This document shows, one piece after another, positions 1 to 12,298 of a stretch of DNA of 64,000 nt (positions are counted from its first letter, which is position 1; every line of letters begins with the position of its first letter). Location: contig JAVSML010024335.1 of NCBI GenBank assembly GCA_038503035.1, positions 86,017 to 150,016 of the forward strand, in the 5' to 3' direction. Below the pieces are notes generated by a model. That model saw only the letters and a program-made list of their open reading frames with translations, was not told where the DNA came from and did no database searches. A program made the translations under genes and the position numbers. This DNA comes from Crocodylus rhombifer (Eukaryota; Chordata; Crocodylia; Crocodylidae).

Positions 1-2900
1 TTTTATGGATTTGTAATGTGTCATCATTTGTTCCTTTATCTAAATATTAGAGTTGGTCCTTTAATTTGCAGTCACATAGAAAATTGTGTGTCTTATTTCT
101 GGAATCTCTTAAACCTTCATTACACTGAGGGGAAACAGATAGCTATGAAATATAATGCAGGTAGTTTTAAGACTGCATAAAGAATGAAATGTAGACTAAC
201 ATCCTAGAAGACTCTTTGAATAGAAGACAGAGTTAACTAAATTGTGAGGAAGATGTCATCCAAATTCCAAATGGTGCTAATAAGATTAGAGATTGGCTAA
301 ATGACAAATACAAGAACACCATGAAAACCTGAAACCTGTTGTTTTATTATTTCATTAAACATAATCCAGACTGTTTAACCCAGAATTTAACCTGGAGTAG
401 AATCAGTGCTGTTACATGTCCAATTATACCATGTTAATAAAAATGTTTAATAACAACCACAGTGAATAATAGTACATGAACCATCTCTCAGGTGATTTTT
501 GTTTGGATATAATATTTATCAAATCATTCTTAACAGGCACATCTGTAAAAATCATAGGCTTTTTTGGAGGTAGTCTGTGAGCAGAAAAGAGCCTGAGTAA
601 ATTGTTAGTTATTAATAGTATGCACAACTGTACCCAAGAGAAACACTTCAGCAATAAATTACTGTGTGCTTGTGAAAAAAAAGAAGATGAGAATTCAAGG
701 CAGAACTCTCTTTCCAGAACTGTATTACTCTCTACATGTGCAGAACTTAAATGTATCTTGTAAAGCCAAAAGTATTTTCCATTTTGCAGATCAGAAAAGA
801 GAGTTTCCACATACTTAGGAAGGGGATGCTTGCAGAATCCTCTTCAATGTCTGAGATGGCAAGAAGAAAGAAACAAAAACTATCTATGCATTGTGAAAAC
901 ACCATGACAGAATCTTTTGAAATAGAAGTTGGAGGTAAATTATTGTAAAAAATTTTTTTAAAGCTGTTATATTATTTAGCATGCTGCAAAATCTGATCAA
1001 TACTTTGATCAGCAGGAATTTTGCTCTTGGTACAGATAGTTTTGGACAGTGGAAATTTGAACTGTGACATTTGAACAGAGTGTTAACAGTAAAGTACAGT
1101 GGTCATGGTAAAGTATAGTGGAATGTAACAAGAAATCATAAAAAAATATATTTTCTCTATTAATTAAAAAAAGCCTAAGGAGCATAATACAATACCATAA
1201 TTTCTCACATATAATATATTTTCCCAAAATTGAAATTGCTGCTGAAAATTCTGAAGTGCATGTAAGTGAGGAAATACGTTAATAGTTATTTCTGTGTCTA
1301 CTAGGGAGAAAATGAAAATAATGCTGCCTTTGGGACTCCCCGGCTGCTGGCTGTAGACAGTTTTTTCTCTTTCCCTCTGGCAGAGGTTTATGATGCAAGA
1401 GCTGCTGCTCAATTACTTATTACTACTTACTAGTATTTTCAAAATCAGACCTTTACCTTCATTTTGCCTTTCTAAAACAAGGGGTTTATCCAGAGGCATG
1501 TTCTATGTGCGAAAACATGGTAGCAGTGAGGGATAAATCCACACCTATTATAAATCAAGGTAGCTTTACCAAATTTAGTGAAACTATGCTCATTTAAAGG
1601 GTCTGGCCCACTGCCTTTGTGAAAGCTTTAAAATATATCAGAAGGATCATAAATTACAGCTTAAAAATTTAGGAGTTTTTCTTACCTTATCTGACAATGA
1701 ACAGATGATGTACAGTGGATTTTGGTACGGGATTGTAATGAAATACTTATCCCAGCTGAAAGTGCAGTCTCTTCCATTCCACAAGAAATGTAACAAACAA
1801 ACACAAATTATTTGTGATTGCATTAAGAGTATTAGCATTTTTTCTTCCTTGCTCCAGAGGCAAGTTTCATCTTTAAGCACTGAAAATCTTTGAATGTCAG
1901 TTTACTAGGATTTTTTCAGCTGCACAGAAAAAAAATGGAACCGACATAGATTTAGTATGAATTATTGTAGGTTTATTATGCTGAATATAATTTCAACAAG
2001 AAAGGGATTTAAGGTATAAAGACAGAGTAACCAGTTCTCCTTTCAGTACCTCATTATTTAGAAAGAAATTTGACTTAATGAGCAGGATGAAAAATGGTGT
2101 TTCACATGATGGAGGAGGGAGCCATTGATAAGAGTACTAGTGGAATTTAGGCCCTCATGAAATAATGGCATCCAGCAAACAGCATTACATTTTATATCCA
2201 ATGTGAAATAAATGAAACGGATGGATGTAATCATTCAGGCTGACATGCATATAGATGCTGTATAGCGTTTTGGCAAAAGTGCAGTTTGCTACAATTTCAA
2301 CTACTCTGGCAGCCAAGGCAGGCAAAAGAAAACCATAGACACAGGGAAGAAACTCAAAGCTACCTCCAGTATATGCAGATATAGCCAGTAGTTCCCACCA
2401 GTAATTAATTATGCTTATGTAATGCTTGGAATCAAAAAGTGTGTTGCAACTAAAATGCAAATATCTGCTGAAACACAAGACTTGACTCGGAGCATTATGT
2501 TTGTGTGTTTAGAGGAATAAGAAAACTATTAGCTACAAATGCAACCTGCGTGACAGATCAAGATCCTGTCTCCAGTTTAGCCACTAACTTCAGTAGAAGC
2601 AGAGTCTTACCCAGAAAGTCAACCATGCATATTGCCAGGAACTTTATTGCATCCTTGAGAGCCAGAGGACATATCTAGTGCCTCTTCTCTGATAAGCAAA
2701 GTCCAAAGAACTTATATTAAAGTTTGCAATGATCTTAATCAGCACAAGTACTCTTAAAAAATAGTGAGAGCTAATGATGATAGTGTCTCTGCTCTCAGAG
2801 TTTTAAACACCTTTGCAGAATGGTGTGCATTTGAACATAATAGGCTAAATCCTACTTCACATTCATAACCTTAAGTGGCACATATCAGCCACATAGCTAC
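1..2900. other. AT-rich DNA, nothing recognised
   Basis: Several short ORFs on both strands have no family signature and no consistent codon bias. I see no transposon ends. Presumed intergenic. Confidence 0.6.
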
Positions 2901-3581
2901 CTCTATTCACATTTTCAGATTCAGTGTAGGTAGGCTAAACCTGCATTTTATTTCTGTATGTGTTTAGTAAGCTACACTCTGGCCATGTAGGTGTCCAGGT
3001 GAAACAGAATTGCCCAGGTGTGTGTTTAATGTTGGGCAAATCCTGACATTTAGGTTGAAGAAAACCCAGAACTATGTGGGAGCTGGACTCACTGGCTGTA
3101 TCCAGACGAGCGTGGCGGTGCCATATGTGGTGCTGCAGACACACGTATTGAACATTCAGCTGTTGGCCATACTGCGAGGTGGCACCATGGGGAGGAGAGA
3201 AAGCGGGGGGAGGTGGCAACAGGAGATTCTGGGGCCAAAAAAACCTGTGAGAAAAAAGAGACAGAGCAGCACGCATTGGCCAAAACCAGAGCCTGGCTGG
3301 CTCCAAGCAGCAGGATTGCCACCACTGCAGCCTCAGGAGGCCCCCCAGAGCCCCAGGTAATGTTCCTGGGGCCAGTGCACTGCTGGGCCCAGCCTCTCTT
3401 ACCCAACCCAAGGTAACCTGCTGCACGCCACAGGCCCCTGGCATAGGCATTACCTCGGGACAAGAAGCAGTGGCTTCTTGTCCCTGGGAAACAAACATCC
3501 ATGCTCATGTGGATGTGGCCACTGGCTCAATAGTTATCATGCTTATTCAGAGAACAGGAGCCCCAGGGTCTGGGCCAGTCA

Positions 3582-3646
3582 TCCAAAGGGGATTTGAACC
3601 TGAATCACAATAACATGCTCTAACTACTACTAAACCATACCCAGCA
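3582..3646 (-). repeat. tRNA-like SINE module 1
   Basis: On the minus strand ATGGTTTAGTAGTAGTTAGA (box A-like) is followed by CAGGTTCAAATCCCC (box B-like) at tRNA spacing. It is not a functional tRNA, because the arms do not pair properly. Confidence 0.55.
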
Positions 3647-3965
3647 TGCTGCGTAGCCTTCTTCTTGAAGCTGACTCACTAGGCAGCAAGGATGGGAAGA
3701 CATGTGAGGTCAGGAAGAAGAGAGTAAGACAAAAGAAAAGTGGCTTAGTGAAGTGGATGCTTATCTGGAAGGAGGAAACCCTAGGTTCCCTAAGCAGAAA
3801 CTATCCAGTGTTTTTTTTATCCACTGAATATCAAATGCAAAGGTGTAAGGGGGAATCAGCTTCAAAATGAAGGCAGAAAGTGCTCTGTGTTCCTATTCTT
3901 GTGGCCTGGTGCTGACAGCATGTGGCTGGTGAGTAGAAAGGGCAGCTTCAAACCTCTTTGCTGGA

Positions 3966-4032
3966 TGAGGATTAGAACCTAAACATCCTGCTCTCTGGTC
4001 ATGTGCTCTAACCACCAATTAACAGGCTAAAA
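3966..4032 (-). repeat. tRNA-like SINE module 2
   Basis: On the minus strand TTAATTGGTGGTTAGAGCAC and GGTTCTAATCCTC resemble boxes A and B. Decayed. Confidence 0.5.
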
Positions 4033-4769
4033 GGTTGCTTTATACAAGCTAAAAAGTAAGAGGACCTTTTGTTTGCTGGCTCATATGCAGAATAATTATA
4101 TTCTACCAAAGGTGGAAATAGAATCCAAACTGTATAACACCCAAAAATTGACTTTACCAGTAAGTGCCACTTAGGCATGTAGAGGTGAAATAGCATTTGT
4201 CCCATGAAGTCCACTAGACTAAACAGAAAAAAATATTCTCTTTTTTTATGGCTACATTGCAACACCTTTCAGCACTGCCAAGTAATCAGAATTTCTTTTG
4301 GACATCAGACAGGACAAAACTTGCCTGGACATATTCTCCATAGGATAAAATTCAAAGATGGGCATAAAGCCAGGTGGAGATGGAAAACTGAAGGCATAAA
4401 AAAGCAAAGATGTAATTGTAACAGAACTGGTATATAAAAGAATGTTTGAACATGGAAAGTTATTAGAGATTGGATGGATAGCATTTGAAGAGACAGGTCT
4501 AAGGTCATGCACTTAAGGTGCCTTACTAGGATATGAGATAAAAATAGAGTAAGAGTTTCAGTTGTGTGGAAACTGCTATTGGCTGCAATGACTTACTTAC
4601 AAGAAGACTTATTATGGTACACATGGAAAATCACGAATGTGACCTCACCTGGATTTCAACTAGAGGGTTACCTATGACCACTTCCCACTTTTATAAATAT
4701 TAGTCACCTTGCTTAGAACTCCAAGGATATGAACTCACTTCATACAGAACCATTGCACTGACATATACA

Positions 4770-4956
4770 CTGGGTGCATATACGCAAGACACTTAACTCC
4801 ATGGTAGTTTACTGCACAGTAAGCATGCGTGTCTACATGTGCACACACTTAATGCACAGTAAAAATGCTTAATCACAAGTACATTTTGTACCTGCAAATG
4901 CAGATAGCAAATTTACTCATGATTAGTGACTGCAAAGTTACACACATGTAGATGCC
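4770..4956. mobile_element. Short inverted-repeat element, family B (CTACA type), copy 1
   Basis: The left end GGGTGCATATACGCAAGACA is inverted in CACACATGTAGATGCC at the right. Internal TTTACTGCACAGTAAGC and AATGCACAGTAAAAATGC motifs are the family signature. It overlaps the left side of the Harbinger region. Confidence 0.6.
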
Positions 4957-5529
4957 TGGGGAAGGGGGCAGTCCGAGGCTAGCTCCAGGTCTCCGGGCTG
5001 TGAGCCTGTGCTGCTGCAAGGCTCGGCTGCCTCTATAGCAGCCTCTGCCTCAAACTTTTAAAAGCCTGCAGGCACTCATAGCTCTGGAGCCTGAGGTCAC
5101 TCCAGGTCCCTGTATCTCCCTGGGCAGGCCACAGATCAGTTGCCCTAGCCTGTCAGTACTCTGGCACCGCTTTCTGGCAACGCACTGCTGTACAGCTGCC
5201 AGGCCCCTGGCGTCCAGGCCTGCAGGCTGCTCCAGGATGCTGTTGGCTCCAGCCAGGCCTGCCAGCCCCCAGACCCAGCTGCAGGCAACTTCTGGCTACT
5301 GGGGTGAGATTGACCTGCCTGCAACCCATGCCCAGCAGCCTGCCCTGAGCTCTCAGGTGGTGAAGGCCAGCTCTATCTCATGACTTTACAGGCCTGCAGC
5401 TGCATTCAGGGGAGAGGCCACACTTGGCAGGCAGGATGCAGCTCAGGTTCAGTGCCACCCACAGCCAGGGCCCAATGGATATGTCACCTCCACCAGAGGA
5501 GGACCCTAGACAGGACCCTCCCTCCTGGA

Positions 5530-5660
5530 CTACCTTGTCATAGAATCAGAGGACCAGCTGAGTGGAGGCCCTGTGGGAACAGAATGCCATCCTGGCCCAG
5601 ACAGTGCAGGCCACAGACAATGACCACTGGGTTCTGGAGGGGCTATGTTTGTTGATGGGG
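5530..5660 (+). pseudogene. Possible C-terminal relic of the Harbinger Myb-like protein
   Basis: In one plus-strand frame the sequence reads VEALWEQNAILAQTVQATDN. It resembles the glutamine-rich helix that closes the Myb/SANT-like accessory proteins of Harbinger elements. A plus-strand AATAAA follows at 5764-5769. No Myb domain could be recognised upstream (4960-5500), where the sequence is GC-rich and decayed. The reading rests mainly on context. Confidence 0.35.
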
Positions 5661-5999
5661 GAGGAGGGGCTCTATTTATTGTAGAGGGAGGGGAATTCTT
5701 TGTTATGGGGGCTTTACTTGTTGGGGCAGAAGGGGGGAAGAGAAGTCTGTTTCATGTGAGGGGAATAAAAACTTGTTCTTGCCAGATGTGTCTGAATTAA
5801 GTGTGCTGCTGGGGCTAGGCAGGGGGGCAGGTGGGTAGGAGGTCCATGGGTGGCAGGGCAGGTGATCTAGAGCAGGGAGTGCTGGAGAAGGTGGTTAGTC
5901 AGCACCTCCTGCACCTGGTAACCCTGGCTTCTGCTGGTGGGTATGTGGCTCTCCTGTGGTCTCAGAGGGAGGGGGGGTCTGCTACCATTGTTGCCACAG

Positions 6000-7000
6000 A
6001 TGGTACCTCCTTCAACTAGGCCTCATGGAAGAGATTCTCCTAGGCCTCACAGATATTATACAACAGTAGGATGCAACAATGACCCAGGGGAGGTTGTCCT
6101 CAGTGAACTCAAGGTAGGCAGTAAGGGTTAGCCAGGGGCCCTTAAGGTGGCCAAAGGTGAACTCCACCAGGGCACAGGTCTGGCCAAGGCAGTGGTTGAA
6201 GTGGGCCTGGCAGAGGTCCGGATGGCTGGTGTAGGGCTGCATTAGCCAAGGCAGGAGTGGGTAGGTGAAGTCCCTGAAGAGGAGGTTTGGGACCACCATG
6301 GCACCCAACTGCAGGTTGGGCACCCCCCAGTACAAAGCATCCATTGTCCACCAGGCCCAGCAGGCCCAAATTCCAGCAAATGTATGCAGCATGGGTGCTG
6401 CCCACCCAGTTGGTACTCACATGTGTGAAGGCCCCTTGGTGGTCCATGATGACTTCGAGCACCATGGAGTGAAAGCCCCACTGGGTGTAGTAGGGGTCTC
6501 TGTGGGGTGGGTACGTGCCAGGGATGTGGGCCCCATCCAGGGCCCCAGTGCTTTAGGGGAATCCCAGGGCATGGAATCCCACTGCTACCACCAGGGGGTC
6601 TTACATGTAGAGCATGGTATCACCAAGAATGTCCTGGAGAGCTCTGCACACCTTTAGGATGGCCTCCCCCATGGTGGCCTTTTCCACCCCAAACACTGCA
6701 GGTTGGTGGGTGTGGCCAGATTAATCAGGGCAAGGGTCAGCTGGGTGTCCATGGGGAAGGGTGGCTGCATGCCAGTGTGCTGCTGCTCCAGGTGAGGCAG
6801 AGATGCCTCAGGACATCCCAGAAGGTTACCCACATCATGTGGAAGGCCTCCAGCCACTCCTCAGTCCCAGGTGTTCTCGGCAACATGCTGCTAACAGATA
6901 GCCCAGTGGGCCCGGAAGCAGTGGGACTGGAAGCCCAGGAAGGTGCCAGCAGCCTTAGCAGTGGTATCCTGGAACCTGTCAGTGGCATCCCTACTGGAGT
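6000..7000 (-). pseudogene. PIF/Harbinger transposase (HARBI1-like) relic
   Basis: Read across frames, the minus strand keeps a Harbinger transposase in order. TEEWLEAFHMMWVTFWDVL comes first, then MDTQLTLALINLATPT, VFGVEKATMGEAILKVCRAL (about 6628-6695), GALDGAHIP with the first catalytic Asp (about 6519-6545), FHSMVLEVIMDHQGAFTHV, GSTHAAYICWNL (about 6368-6403), FTYPLLPWLMQPY and VEFTFGHLKGPW with the catalytic Glu (about 6139-6170). In the family the central motif reads HDAR; here it is HAAY, so the second Asp is gone. There are stops in the DGAHIP segment and a frameshift near 6270-6290. The family cuts and pastes DNA at 3-bp targets with a Myb-like partner. Confidence 0.8.
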
Positions 7001-7790
7001 CTATCCAGGTTGATGGGGTGCATCCCTGGGAGGGCAAATGGTGGGCAGCCAGGAAGTTGCTGCATGTGGCGGAACCAGGAGAGGAAAAACAGCATAGGCC
7101 AGCCAGTGGATGGTGCAGTGGGCTAGCAGGGCCAGCATGGCAGCCAGTGGGAGTGCAGGGCACTGCCAGGGGCAGGGACTGGAGCAGCCATAGCTCAGAG
7201 AGGCAGAGGCAGTGAGGAGAGCACTGCCACCTGCTGTCTCTGCACTTGGCACATTGCTCCTGACTAGGGAAGTGGCTGTCCAGACAGGACCCAGCATGGT
7301 TACCTTTTAAAGAGGGCTGCCGCATGCTGGCAGCTGCAGCCAAAGCCTGGAGCTCCCCCTGGTGGCAGCAGGGGCCCATTGCGGGGCCCCGAGAAGTGAG
7401 AGCAAATTCTCAGCAGATCTTCTCTGGCTTCCCTGCATGTGTAAACAGTTGCCCAGCACCTGTTACTCATGAGTAAACTGGTGCCGCATCCAATGCATGT
7501 GTAGACATGCACAAAAAGAGCAGCTGCATTTTGCAACCTGAAGCTGGTCAACATGCTGCTACACTTGAAAAGATAATGCATAGATAATAAGGAAACACAA
7601 TAAAAAGTTCAATATACATCAGCTAATTGAAAGTAGCTGCTTGTGGAATGTATGGCAGAGATAAAGGATAATGGCTTAAAAACTTTTAATGCTACAACAT
7701 TGAAGAACAAGTAATACTAATGTTGAGACATTACATTAGTGACATAGTAACTCCAGAGTTCAAAACTGAACTATTCATCTTAAAATGTAG

Positions 7791-8110
7791 GGGCACCTAT
7801 ACATGAGGTGGGGGCGGTGGGGAGAGGGGAGGATGTTCTTGAGAGCCACTCTAATTAAAACATACACAGCATCTTGTGTATTCAGCATCCTGCATTTCAA
7901 AATGGTGGGGGGGGGACTTTAACTAAAGCCCATTCAACAAGCTTTAGTTCTAGTGCCTCCACCACTATTTTGAACCATGGGAATGCTGAATACACAAGGC
8001 GTTGCAGCATGCTGGAGCATTCTGATCAAAACACTCCAGCAGACTCTATTAATTGAGTCTGCTTTGATGCATTCTAATCAGAATGCACTGGAGCATGTGT
8101 AAAAGTGTTT
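7791..8110. mobile_element. Inverted-repeat MITE, family A, copy 1
   Basis: This is a 320-bp element with related ends (GGGCACCTATACATG against the inverse of CATGTGTAAAAGTGTTT). Internal arms also pair imperfectly: TTGTGTATTCAGCATCC and the inverse of GGGAATGCTGAATACACAAG. It has no coding capacity. MITE-like families such as Chompy are known from crocodilians; I cannot confirm that this is one. Confidence 0.75.
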
Positions 8111-8260
8111 GAGTAGTCCAAAGCTGCTGACTTCAACAAAGAGCTGTAGATTGCAGCTAAATGCAGCTTGTGAAGTTAGATATGAATAAAGAATTGTTAA
8201 ATGCAAGCTCTCTTTACTTTTATTATAGCACACCAGTCAGGCACTCAACATGGAAAAGGA

Positions 8261-8490
8261 ATCATAGGATCATAGGGCTGGAAGGACCATCATGAGGTTC
8301 TCTAGCTCAGCCCTCTTCTCAAGGCAGGATCATTCCTAACTATACTATCTCAAGTCAAGTATCCGTCAAACCTGTTCTTGAAAATTTTCCAGGGATGTAG
8401 AATGGGGCTGTTTCAATGCTTAACCACCCTCATAGTGAGAAAATTCTTCCATATCTCCAGCCCAATCTCAACCTAACTTGGAGGAATAAT
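8261..8490 (-). mobile_element. CR1 LINE 3' terminal fragment (copy 6)
   Basis: The plus strand begins ATCATAGGATCATAGGGCTG (inverse tail repeat) and GGAAGGACCATCATGAGG. It ends in the degenerate AGTGAGAAAATTCTTCC segment. It is an old, 5'-truncated copy. Confidence 0.85.
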
Positions 8491-11020
8491 CAAACATATT
8501 TGCCTGTCAAAGTTTGAACTGATCATATTAATAACATCACTTTAAATAACAAAGGCAAAAAGAAAAAATAAATTACATTAACACAAATCTGGCCATCTGT
8601 CACCACCTGATGACATTTGAATCTGTAGCATTTCACCTCAGCATGACATATTTAAATCTGTATCTTTTATGACAATTATCTTTCCAAGGAGGCAACATAC
8701 TGTTTTCCTATGCTACTAGAAACTGTCACTATATCACTATTCCTGTCACATACCATATACAAGAGGTTATAGTTGCTGAGCCTTTTGAAAAAAAAGAGCA
8801 GAGGCTAAAATGAATTCTCCCCTTCTATTCATTACCCATGTTCTGGCCAAACATCCATTTTTGAATACCTAGTTAAAGGTTTCCTACTGCTGCTTATGCC
8901 TGTGCCACCTGTTCCCACCATGTATTCAATCAACACTAGTTGGAAATGTAGTTGTCTTGGCCAAGAGCTTCTGTTTATGAAAACACTATTTCTACATGGG
9001 GCATATGCAGTAAGCAGTCCCACTCACAGGGACAAGTCACTGTTATAAATTTGCAATTTTAAATGGATGAGGTGGATCAATGAGGATTACAGTTTGGTCC
9101 CACTGCAACTCATTTCAGATTGATTTCAAAGAAAAAACATTGGTTTAGAATGAAAAAAAAAATATTGAATAATCACAGACTGTTTCTCAAGGTAATGGGA
9201 GCAAAGGATGCTAGAGCTTGGAAAAAAGCCTAAGTGGTAGTGTCATGGTAATATGGAAAGTTGGGGTGAGGAGCAAAGAGCAAGTAGATAATGGCAAATG
9301 AGGAGAAATAGTGATTGATGGAAAAGAAGAATACATTGATAAAGAGCACTCATTTTGGTGCATCAGAGAGTAGCACCTACAGTGAAGATCAAGTGAGAAG
9401 GTTCAACTAACAGATTGGATGTAATATCAGTGCAGGAATGAAAATCACTGAGAGTTTGGATGAGAAATTGCGATGAAAGGAAAAAAATAGGTTTCAAACT
9501 CAGAGGGAAAGGTGATAGCTACATTGCAGGGGAACTTACAGTAAGATCTAAAGGGGCTATTCAGCAAAACCTACACCAAGGTCCCTTTTGATCTATTTAT
9601 CTCATGGCATATGAGAGGAGAAGCCGCTGAAGGGATGTCATGAGATGGAAGGAGTGGTATATAATGGAGGTACTGGTGATCTTTTTTAAGGTGCCGTAGA
9701 AAGGGACAAGAAAAAACACAGGGTAAAATAGGGAGGTAGAGGTCAAAATAGGAATAAAAGAATATAAGGAACCTCTTGGGCTATCAAATCCAGTTCCCTG
9801 TGATTGCAGGTACCCCTGTAATAAACTTTTGTCCACAAGAACACCTTCTCAGGCCCCTCTTGTATACCAAAGACACAAAGCATCTGCTAAAAAACAAAAC
9901 CAGTACAACATGCCATAGGAAGGAAGCAAGAGAGACAAGAGAAATGCCAGTTCCTTACCGCTCTTAATGTACATGACCATAGGGTGGGATGGAATGAAGC
10001 AAATTTAGAGAGACAGGATTGACAGAAGTATCATTCAAAATTAGTCAGAAAAACAGAGGAGAATATGAAAGCAGGTTGAAAATCATGGTAGGTTGAGATG
10101 AAATATGACAAATGAAGGGCAGTAGATGCTGCAAAATGTGAATTAGGAAGAAAAAACTGGTATAAGTCAAAGGATGGAGAAGGGAAACAAAGGGAGAGGA
10201 AATTAAGATATGGGGAATGTAGGGAGCATGAAGTGGCTGTAGATTCCCCAGTAGATTGTTCACTTGATGGTGAGAGAAAGAGGTGAGCAAATAATATGAA
10301 TAGAATGAAATGGCTGGAAAAAATTATAATGAATGGAAACAAGTGTTTGCACAGCGTGTTCACTTTTCAAAACATCTAGTTTTAAAAGTTCTCTAAATTA
10401 TGAAAACTGTATCACTGTTCACATCTGGCTTCTGGGAACCCTGTTGGAACTCAGTCATCTGTAGCTTAAAGATCTCAGCTGGAGCCAAAGCATTTTGAAA
10501 CAATCATCAGGTTTTTTTAATTATTATTATTATTATTTTGCTTTCTCTTCTGATTTAAGAGCCTTGTTGTGTATAAAACTTCTGTCAGGTGACGAGGCTG
10601 GATTTTTTTTTCTGGCTTTATCTCATTATTTCAGATATTACCCTCTGTACATAATTTAGCTTCCTCAGCCATGAGGTTTCATCTCCAGCTCAGAATCTTT
10701 CAGCTATAAAGGACTCTTTACTCATCCAAATCGCTGTGCCAGGCATATTGTGTCAGCAAAAGCAGTTTATTCCATCAGGGCACTGCTCTATACCTCTTCA
10801 TGTATGCAGACAATGTACTGCATGCATCACCACATTGTGTGCATCTAATTATAAAAGTAAATAAATAAATGTGATCTCATGTTTTCTTCAGTTTAGCCCT
10901 GACCTGTGCTGTCCTGTTCCCAGATGAGTCTCATCCCTCTCCAGGACCTACACATTACAGCGCCTCTGGGAGGCATCCTCCATGCTCTTAGAATCTATAA
11001 CCTGGAATGCTTTTCCAGGG
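8490..11020. other. Intergenic DNA, purine-rich from 9.2 to 10.3 kb
   Basis: Only (ATT)n at 10518-10538 and an AAATAAATAAAT tract at about 10859 stand out. The ORFs on the minus strand at 10.03-10.36 kb reflect the purine-rich strand. No gene is seen. Confidence 0.55.
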
Positions 11021-11039
11021 CTAGGGACAAAAGTTACAC

Positions 11040-11250
11040 ATAAACTGGTTTAAGTGATCAGAAACTGGTTTAAACCTGTAACAGAACAGAAGCTCATTGC
11101 AACGTAAACCAGTTTCAAAATGGCTGAAACTGATTTAAGGTAAACCTGTTTGAATGTAGTATCAGACTTAACTGATTTAGGTTAAACCAATTTATGAAAC
11201 TTCTGTCCCAGACCCCTTCCTGGTTCAAGTTAAATCAGAGCCCCCAGAAT
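11040..11250. repeat. Cluster of AACTGGTTTAA / TTAAACCAGTT motifs
   Basis: At least six direct and inverted variants occur in 200 bp, including ATAAACTGGTTTAAG (11041), AAACTGGTTTAAACC (11067), GTAAACCAGTTTC (about 11106) and GGTTAAACCAATTTA (about 11181). It is probably a palindromic DNA transposon whose ends I cannot define. Confidence 0.55.
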
Positions 11251-11689
11251 CCCATCATTTTGCAATCCTGGGCTGGGCTGTGCTTTCTGCTCCAAAGAGC
11301 AGGGTTGGCTCTGCTCCCTAGCTGGAGCAGTGAGGGCTGGCTTACTGGCCTCAATGACCGGCTCACTGGTCTCCCCAGGCAAACTCTAGCTTCCCTTCCC
11401 CTGAGTACGGAGCTGCCCTGCCCTGCTTGTTTAGTGCTTGCTGCAACTGTGGACTACAAATCCCAGAGGCACTTGGGAGCAGGAAGAGAGAGTGATGAGC
11501 AACCCTGCAGACTCCCGCTACTGTGATTCTGGACTGCAAAGATCTTGGGGGCAGCAGGAATAGGAAGTGAACATACAACCCATGCTGGCTACTTCCAGAA
11601 AGCCATGTTCTCTGGCTTCTAACTTGAGCCACTGCAGGCATGTGGCTGCATTTCCTGACATTCAAAAGTGAATGTCTGTTCATTTGCTT

Positions 11690-11738
11690 ATTGATTCAAT
11701 CTTTACAGCTTAGACTAACCTGCAAAGATTGAATCAAT
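11690..11738. repeat. Inverted repeat, 15-bp perfect arms
   Basis: ATTGATTCAATCTTT (11690-11704) is the exact inverse of AAAGATTGAATCAAT (11724-11738), with a 19-base spacer. Probably part of a transposon end. Confidence 0.8.
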
Positions 11739-11956
11739 TCAGTCTTGGGCCTTTTGACTGTCTGTACTTACCTCTCACGATAGGCACCTACAACCAAGAG
11801 GACAGCTATAGTGGAGTCACATTTTAATGTGCATATTAAACAAACATAGACTTTCCCTCCATTCTTTTAGATGTCTTTAGCTTCATCTGTAGGAGTTACC
11901 AATGTCTAATTTCCCATTTACCTTTACATAGTTTGGCTAGCTAAGTGTAAGATAAG

Positions 11957-12048
11957 ATATGTCTACACTTGTTTTCAGTGATGTTATGACTTGCTAGCTC
12001 ACATATTTTAACAAGTGTACTCTGGAATGCTAGTGTAGATAAGCCAAG
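11957..12048. mobile_element. Tiny inverted-repeat element (TCTACACT ends)
   Basis: TATGTCTACACTTGTTTTCA at the left is matched in inverse by AATGCTAGTGTAGATAAG at the right. It is about 90 bp with no coding content. Confidence 0.5.
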
Positions 12049-12298
12049 TTATAAGTTACCTCTGTTGAATGGTTGAATTGAGGGGGGAAGTTGAAATCAA
12101 GGGGTGTCCAGCTGGGAACTTAGGCTTCAATAGATATGTCCAAATCACTGAACAGAGAGAGGTAAGGTAAATCACTGAGGTCATGGCATCTTAAAGGTAA
12201 GAAGCATCTTCAGCACTTCCAACTCACCTATTCCTTTAAGACTAACTCAAAACCCAAATGCTCTGGACTATTCCACTGCAGCTACTCTCAAGACCTTT

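Larger units (their letters stand above)
2900..4765. other. Intergenic DNA with a GC-richer block
   Basis: 3060-3520 is GC-rich and has overlapping ORFs on both strands, which is typical of composition rather than coding. Two tRNA-like modules are listed separately. The remainder is unrecognised. Confidence 0.5.
4827..7510 (-). mobile_element. Decayed PIF/Harbinger DNA transposon
   Basis: A GC-rich island with transposase relics (minus) and a possible Myb-like relic (plus) lies between related inverted ends: GTGTCTACATGTGCA at about 4831 and the inverse of TGCATGTGTAGACATG at 7494-7509. The left end is tangled with a small MITE (4770-4956), so the exact border is uncertain. AATAAA signals occur on both strands in the middle (5764-5769 plus; 5680-5675 minus), as expected for two convergent genes. 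Confidence 0.7.

Noticed and set aside
424..810. 128-codon minus-strand frame near the start
   Set aside because: Low-complexity aromatic and leucine-rich translation of AT-rich DNA, with no family signature.
2935..3508. Overlapping 187- and 139-codon frames on the minus strand
   Set aside because: They overlap each other and plus-strand frames in a GC-rich block, have no recognisable domain, and show no splice context. This is compositional rather than coding.
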